A stretch of 64,000 nt of DNA from Pyrinomonadaceae bacterium (GTDB lineage Bacteria > Acidobacteriota > Blastocatellia > Pyrinomonadales > Pyrinomonadaceae): positions 1-64,000 of the forward strand of contig JAHCHG010000002.1 of NCBI GenBank assembly GCA_026129865.1. The letters are read 5' to 3'. A model generated the notes under the pieces. The model did not search any database. It had not been told where the DNA came from and was given only the letters and a program-made list of their open reading frames with translations. This document shows, piece by piece, positions 60,549 to 64,000 of this stretch. The first letter of the stretch is position 1. Each line of letters begins with the position of its first letter. The position numbers were made by a program, and so were the translations under genes.

Positions 60549-62111
60549 TCATTTAATCGTTCTGAAACAATTTGCCTTGATCCGGACCGGATCGGTTTGC
60601 GGGAAATCTACGCTGACGGTTTCCTCCTGAAACCAGCAGCGCGGTGCCGAGGCTCGCAATGTGTAGCGCGCGCCGTGGACGGCGTCCGGCAGTTCGAAAT
60701 TTCCCTGCGGATCGGTCGAAACCGTCACCGCGCTGCCTGCGCCTTCGCGCGTGATCGAAACGCTTCCGTCCGGTATGCCGCGTCCGAGCAGATTGATCAA
60801 ACGCCCGCGCAGCGGTCCCGATTCGACATCGGCGCCGTGCAGACGGACCAGACCGAAATGCCTCCGTTTGCCGTTGGTGCCGAGCGCCGAGCCGGTTACC
60901 AGAATTTTACCGTTCCACAGCGTGACCGAAACAGGCACGTCGCGCCCGCCCATATCGGTCAAAACGCTGCCGCCGGTGCCGAATTCCAGATCGAATTCGC
61001 CGTCCGGCAGCAATCTCTGCGTAATAAAATCGGCGGTCTGCGCGAGACTCGCGATGACGATTTTGCCGTCCGCCTGTATCTCCATATCGACCGGGTTATT
61101 GTTTAATCCGAGGTAATCGACAAATTTAATGCCGTTGTCGGCAAACGCGGTGTCAAATTTGCCGTCGGGCATCAGCTTCATGACCACCGCGTCGAGCGTG
61201 GTCGCACCGACCCTGCCGAGCAGGAGCAGCTTGCCTTCGGGCAGAAATTCTATGCTCTGCAGAATCTCGGCGTCGTAATCGGTATCGGGCGTTACGTCGA
61301 TCTGTTTGATTCCGGTTTCGTTAAACGACGGGTCGAAATCGCCGTCGGGCGTCAGCTTTGCAATCCCGAAATCCGCATAGTTCGCATTGCCCCCGACCAA
61401 TCCCAGCGTTCCGCCGATAAAGATCGCGTCGTCCGGCGCGACCTTCATATCATAGCCGTCGCCCGTGAACTGGCTCTCGATCTTGCGGTAGCCGTTCGTG
61501 CCGAATGTCGTGTCGAGATGCCCGTCCGCGGTAAAGCGCACCGCCGCGATCCGCTGATCGATCGAACCGCCGACGACGATCTTGCCGTCGGACTGGAGCG
61601 CGGCACCAATCAAATAGTTGTAATTGGCATATCCCGTGCTGAAAAGCGTATAGCCGTTTGTGCCGAACGATTTGTCCAACGTCCCGTCCTGATAAAAACG
61701 ACAAACAAGCGCGTAAACCCAGTTGCCGAACGTCCCTCCGCCCACGGTAATAATTTTTCCGTCCGGCTGGAAAATTCCTGAGTAAAAACTGCTCTGCTGC
61801 AGGTCGGGAAGTTCGGCTAATAAAACGCCGTTTCCGGCAAATGACGGGTCGAATTCGCCGTTTTCGTCCAGACGAATGATGGTTCCCCTACCGCGGTTTC
61901 CGCTGAAACCGGTCGATCCGAAAATATAGATCTTGCCGTCGGGCGCAGGCAGCGTTCGGCGACCTCCGCCGCCGGTGCTGTTTTCGGGAAGAAAGACGAT
62001 CCGCCCGTTGTCTCCGAACGACGTGTCTATATCGCCCGCTCTCCGGGCAGATGCCGCGCCCGCCGCCGCGGTTAAAAACACTAATACGATCAGGAATAGA
62101 GTTGTTTTCAT
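60549..62111 (-). CDS. Secreted delta-60 repeat protein with C-terminal carboxypeptidase-regulatory-like domain
   Basis: A 520-residue secreted protein. About seven delta-60 repeats alternate 'G.(F/L)D.sF..nG' and 'l.(P/A)DGKI...G' (DIDTSFGDNGRIVF, APDGKIYIFGS, EFDPSFAGNGVLL, QPDGKIITVGG, TLDKSFGTNGYTL, QSDGKIVVGGS), forming a propeller-like fold. The tail (about residues 435-515: LRGRLINLLGRGIPDGSVSITREG, GNFELPDAVHGARYTLRASAP) is a CarboxypepD_reg-like beta-sandwich. It probably acts as a surface scaffold. Confidence 0.88.
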   Translation of the reverse strand: MKTTLFLIVLVFLTAAAGAASARRAGDIDTSFGDNGRIVFLPENSTGGGGRRTLPAPDGKIYIFGSTGFSGNRGRGTIIRLDENGEFDPSFAGNGVLLAELPDLQQSSFYSGIFQPDGKIITVGGGTFGNWVYALVCRFYQDGTLDKSFGTNGYTLFSTGYANYNYLIGAALQSDGKIVVGGSIDQRIAAVRFTADGHLDTTFGTNGYRKIESQFTGDGYDMKVAPDDAIFIGGTLGLVGGNANYADFGIAKLTPDGDFDPSFNETGIKQIDVTPDTDYDAEILQSIEFLPEGKLLLLGRVGATTLDAVVMKLMPDGKFDTAFADNGIKFVDYLGLNNNPVDMEIQADGKIVIASLAQTADFITQRLLPDGEFDLEFGTGGSVLTDMGGRDVPVSVTLWNGKILVTGSALGTNGKRRHFGLVRLHGADVESGPLRGRLINLLGRGIPDGSVSITREGAGSAVTVSTDPQGNFELPDAVHGARYTLRASAPRCWFQEETVSVDFPQTDPVRIKANCFRTIK

Positions 62112-62130
62112 CGCTCTAATTTAATCGAAA

Positions 62131-62163
62131 AACCGGGAAGAAACAATAGATTTCTTCCCGGTT
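62131..62163 (-). terminator. Terminator of the P-domain gene
   Basis: AACCGGGAAGAAA (62131-62143) and TTTCTTCCCGGTT (62151-62163) are perfect 13-bp arms. On the minus strand they are followed by TTTTCG, 26 bp past the stop at 62190. Confidence 0.85.
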
Positions 62164-62189
62164 GCTTTGTTTGCCGAAAACCTTCGGAT

Positions 62190-63095
62190 TTATTCCGGAT
62201 CGGCTGTCCAGTCGTATGTAAAAGGATCGTTATTCGGTGTGATCGCATCGATGGACGGCGTAAACACGTGGCGTCCCGCCGTCACCTGAATAATATGCTG
62301 CGAACCGCTGACGACATTGGCAAAGGAATAAAACCCGAACGAGCCGGATGTCGTATAGCGCGGGTTGCCGTCCGGTCCGAGCAGTTTGACGATCGCGCCG
62401 GCGATCGGCGTGCCGGTCGCGGTTTTTACCGTTCCCTGGACGGTTACCGGCGCGCTCGTGACGCTCACGTGATAGATCTCCAGCGTCCATCCGCCGGCAA
62501 GCGTTCCCGAGCCGCCCTTGCTGTTGTCGTCGACATATAGTTTCCAGACGCCGTTCGGGCTGTTCGTCCCGTTAAAAACGCTCAGATCGTCCGGATACGC
62601 TCCGACCGGCGCCGGAAACGGCATCGAATCGCCGTGCTCCTGCGATATTCCGTCCGTCGAGCCTTTATATGGTTTATACGAACCTGACGGAATGTCTGTG
62701 TTTGGATTATCCCAAATGTCCGTCAGAGCATTCTCGTCGATAATCAAATTTACATTCTGAATTCCATCACCGCCGCCGCTGCTCATACAGTCGGCAAACA
62801 GCCACGATTTCTGACCGGTCGGGCTGACGAGCAGCATTCCGATGTCGTCCGGATAATCGTGCGACAGGTTATTGAGTTTGACGACGACGCGGACGACGCT
62901 GCCCGCCGGCACGCCGGAAACCGTGATCTCCGACGGATACGAAGGCGCCACCGAATTGTCGTAAATTTCGAGCTCCGACGAGTTTGAAAAAGGATATTTC
63001 TCCTGCGCCGACGCCTGTACGGCAAAGATGCCGGTTAAAATAAATAGACCGATTGCCGCTGCAATTGCGGCAAATGCTTTGTTTTTGTTTTTCAT
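62190..63095 (-). CDS. Secreted protein with proprotein-convertase P-domain and carboxypeptidase-regulatory-like domain
   Basis: A 301-residue protein with a signal peptide ending ASAQ. Residues about 32-210 are a P/homo-B domain: YPSEITVSGVPAGSVVRVVVKLNNLSHDYPDDIGMLLVSPTGQKSWLFADC, LSVFNGTNSPNGVWKLYVDDNSKGGSGTLAGGWTLEIY. Residues about 215-295 are a CnaB/CarboxypepD_reg-like domain (VQGTVKTATGTPIAGAIVKLLGPDGNPRY, FGFYSFANVVSG). It has no catalytic domain of its own, so it is probably a cell-surface binding module. Confidence 0.88.
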   Translation of the reverse strand: MKNKNKAFAAIAAAIGLFILTGIFAVQASAQEKYPFSNSSELEIYDNSVAPSYPSEITVSGVPAGSVVRVVVKLNNLSHDYPDDIGMLLVSPTGQKSWLFADCMSSGGGDGIQNVNLIIDENALTDIWDNPNTDIPSGSYKPYKGSTDGISQEHGDSMPFPAPVGAYPDDLSVFNGTNSPNGVWKLYVDDNSKGGSGTLAGGWTLEIYHVSVTSAPVTVQGTVKTATGTPIAGAIVKLLGPDGNPRYTTSGSFGFYSFANVVSGSQHIIQVTAGRHVFTPSIDAITPNNDPFTYDWTADPE

Positions 63096-63149
63096 AATTT
63101 ATCGATTTTGGACGGTTTTTCAGCCGCCGCCCGGCGGTTTTTTTTAACA

Positions 63150-64000
63150 TTAAGCGATCGTCCAGCCTTTGCCGGTCGCGATCGAGGGATTGGATTGCGG
63201 GTAGCCGTGGCAGCCCGTAACTCTCAGCTGGCGAACTCCGCCGGTCGCGATACCGACCGACGTATAAAGAGCGTCGAGCGCCGCCGCCGACAGCATTTTT
63301 ACGTTTTGCGAGAGATCTATCGTCACCAGACCGGCGTTGGGCAGCAGCAGAGACCGCAGCGCGTTGCAGCTGGTAAATGTTCCCGTCGCGCTTGTTACCG
63401 AGCCGAAATCGAGGCTCAATTCGCGCAGGCTCGAACAGCCGTTAAATGCGCTATTGGCATTCGTAACGGACGCGAAATTGATGTTTACCGTTTCGAGCAG
63501 AGCGCATGTTCCAAACATCGTGTTTGCCGTCGTCACCGCGCCGGAGTTGAGATCGATCCGCCGCAGGCTGTAGCAGAAATTAAAGGCAAAGCTGGCGTCG
63601 GTTACGTTTGCAAAGTCGATGAGCACCTTTTGCAGTGCCCAGCAGTAGCGAAACAGGGTCACCGCCGACACAAGCTGGTTCGTGCCGTAAAATTCGAAGA
63701 TCTCCAGATTGCGCTGCGCCGCGTTCAGGTTTGAAACCGCCAAACTTCCAATCTGCGAGCCGCGCATTCGGATATCCAGAAATCCGCCGGTGTAAAATGT
63801 CCCGACTGCGGAATGATTTTTATTAAAATCTACGCTGGTCAGGTTTTCGCCCGCCTGCGGGGTAATGGTGATTATCGCCTGGCGGTAACCGCGCGCGCAC
63901 CAGGTTGCCGAGCCGATGGATTCATAGTTGTATTTCTTTTCGGCGGTTGCTCCCGCGGCAAAATTTTGCGGCGCGCCGCCGTCGCCCCAATCGACGGTAT
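63150..64000 (-). CDS. BspA-like leucine-rich-repeat surface protein (partial, runs off right edge)
   Basis: The minus-strand frame is open from the right edge to the stop at 63150; the ATG at 63767 is internal. Near the edge it reads VDWGDGGAPQNFAAG, a PKD-like strand. About eight BspA-type leucine-rich repeats follow, with the pattern (F)..C..L..(V/I)D(L/F)..V(T).A...F..C (FRYCWALQKVLIDFANVTDA, FNFCYSLRRIDLNSGAVTTA, FGTCALLETVNINFASV). It ends in a capping region (LDALYTSVGI, LRVTGCHGYP, GKGWTIA). Such proteins are secreted adhesins. The N-terminus lies beyond the window. Confidence 0.8.
   Translation of the reverse strand, partial: TVDWGDGGAPQNFAAGATAEKKYNYESIGSATWCARGYRQAIITITPQAGENLTSVDFNKNHSAVGTFYTGGFLDIRMRGSQIGSLAVSNLNAAQRNLEIFEFYGTNQLVSAVTLFRYCWALQKVLIDFANVTDASFAFNFCYSLRRIDLNSGAVTTANTMFGTCALLETVNINFASVTNANSAFNGCSSLRELSLDFGSVTSATGTFTSCNALRSLLLPNAGLVTIDLSQNVKMLSAAALDALYTSVGIATGGVRQLRVTGCHGYPQSNPSIATGKGWTIA

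Overview
The window reads as chromosomal DNA of a free-living, Gram-negative heterotroph. The mix of families points to Acidobacteriota, probably class Blastocatellia (Pyrinomonadales-like): Oar-type TonB-dependent receptors with a carboxypeptidase-regulatory N-domain, a DUF1800/DUF1501 pair, VWFA-related acidobacterial proteins, delta-60 repeat proteins, many secreted proteins with Ala-X-Ala-Gln signal peptides, and RHS loci. This placement is an inference from gene content; no rRNA is present.

Layout. 1-5.2 kb is a decaying RHS locus. An RHS core reading frame runs off the left edge, its upstream half is separated from it by an inserted HigB/HigA toxin-antitoxin pair, and more RHS scraps and orphan secreted proteins follow. 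5.3-9.3 kb holds secreted enzymes (isoaspartyl peptidase, peroxiredoxin-like protein, CAP-domain protein) and a polyprenyl-synthetase homologue that has lost its catalytic aspartates. 9.4-17.2 kb is a housekeeping stretch on the plus strand: coaBC, family-4 uracil-DNA glycosylase, an AbrB/Doc toxin-antitoxin pair coupled to a NUDIX hydrolase, then rplM-rpsI-rpsB-tsf-pyrH-frr. 17.3-30.5 kb carries a CocE-type hydrolase, a TonB-dependent receptor with a DUF5666 partner, pgsA, the DUF1501/DUF1800 pair and an AlkA-like glycosylase.

30.9-47.3 kb is a secreted-protease region. It contains two S8 subtilases with C-terminal S-layer-homology-like repeats, one of which has a striking N-terminal array of the octapeptide DGVTLTGA; an M36 fungalysin-type metallopeptidase; a CSLREA/beta-helix protein; and two STAND ATPases. 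The larger ATPase ends in an OmpR-type winged helix plus BTAD, a SARP-like output. Four promoters here carry direct repeats CTCAAG-N5-CTCAAG (11-bp period), with a -10-like hexamer exactly 16 bp after the start of the last repeat. That is the geometry known for SARP operators, so I propose a local regulon controlled by the SARP-like STAND protein.

47.4-53.6 kb carries an unlisted 49-residue Cys-rich protein, an iron-permease-like protein, hutI-(NTF2-like)-hutH, a VWA protein, and an AhpD/peroxidase-related gene read through by one in-frame TGA. That TGA sits at the second cysteine of the CxxC motif and is followed at once by a two-tier hairpin with a GUU apical loop: a strong candidate selenoprotein (CHYU) with a bacterial SECIS element. 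53.6-64 kb holds an M16 peptidase whose 3' end has been tandemly duplicated with palindromic DNA, clusters of a REP-like repeat around a small lipoprotein gene, an M19 dipeptidase, a DinB-family protein, and secreted delta-60, P-domain and leucine-rich-repeat proteins, the last running off the right edge. I found no rRNA, tRNA, CRISPR array, integrase or transposase.
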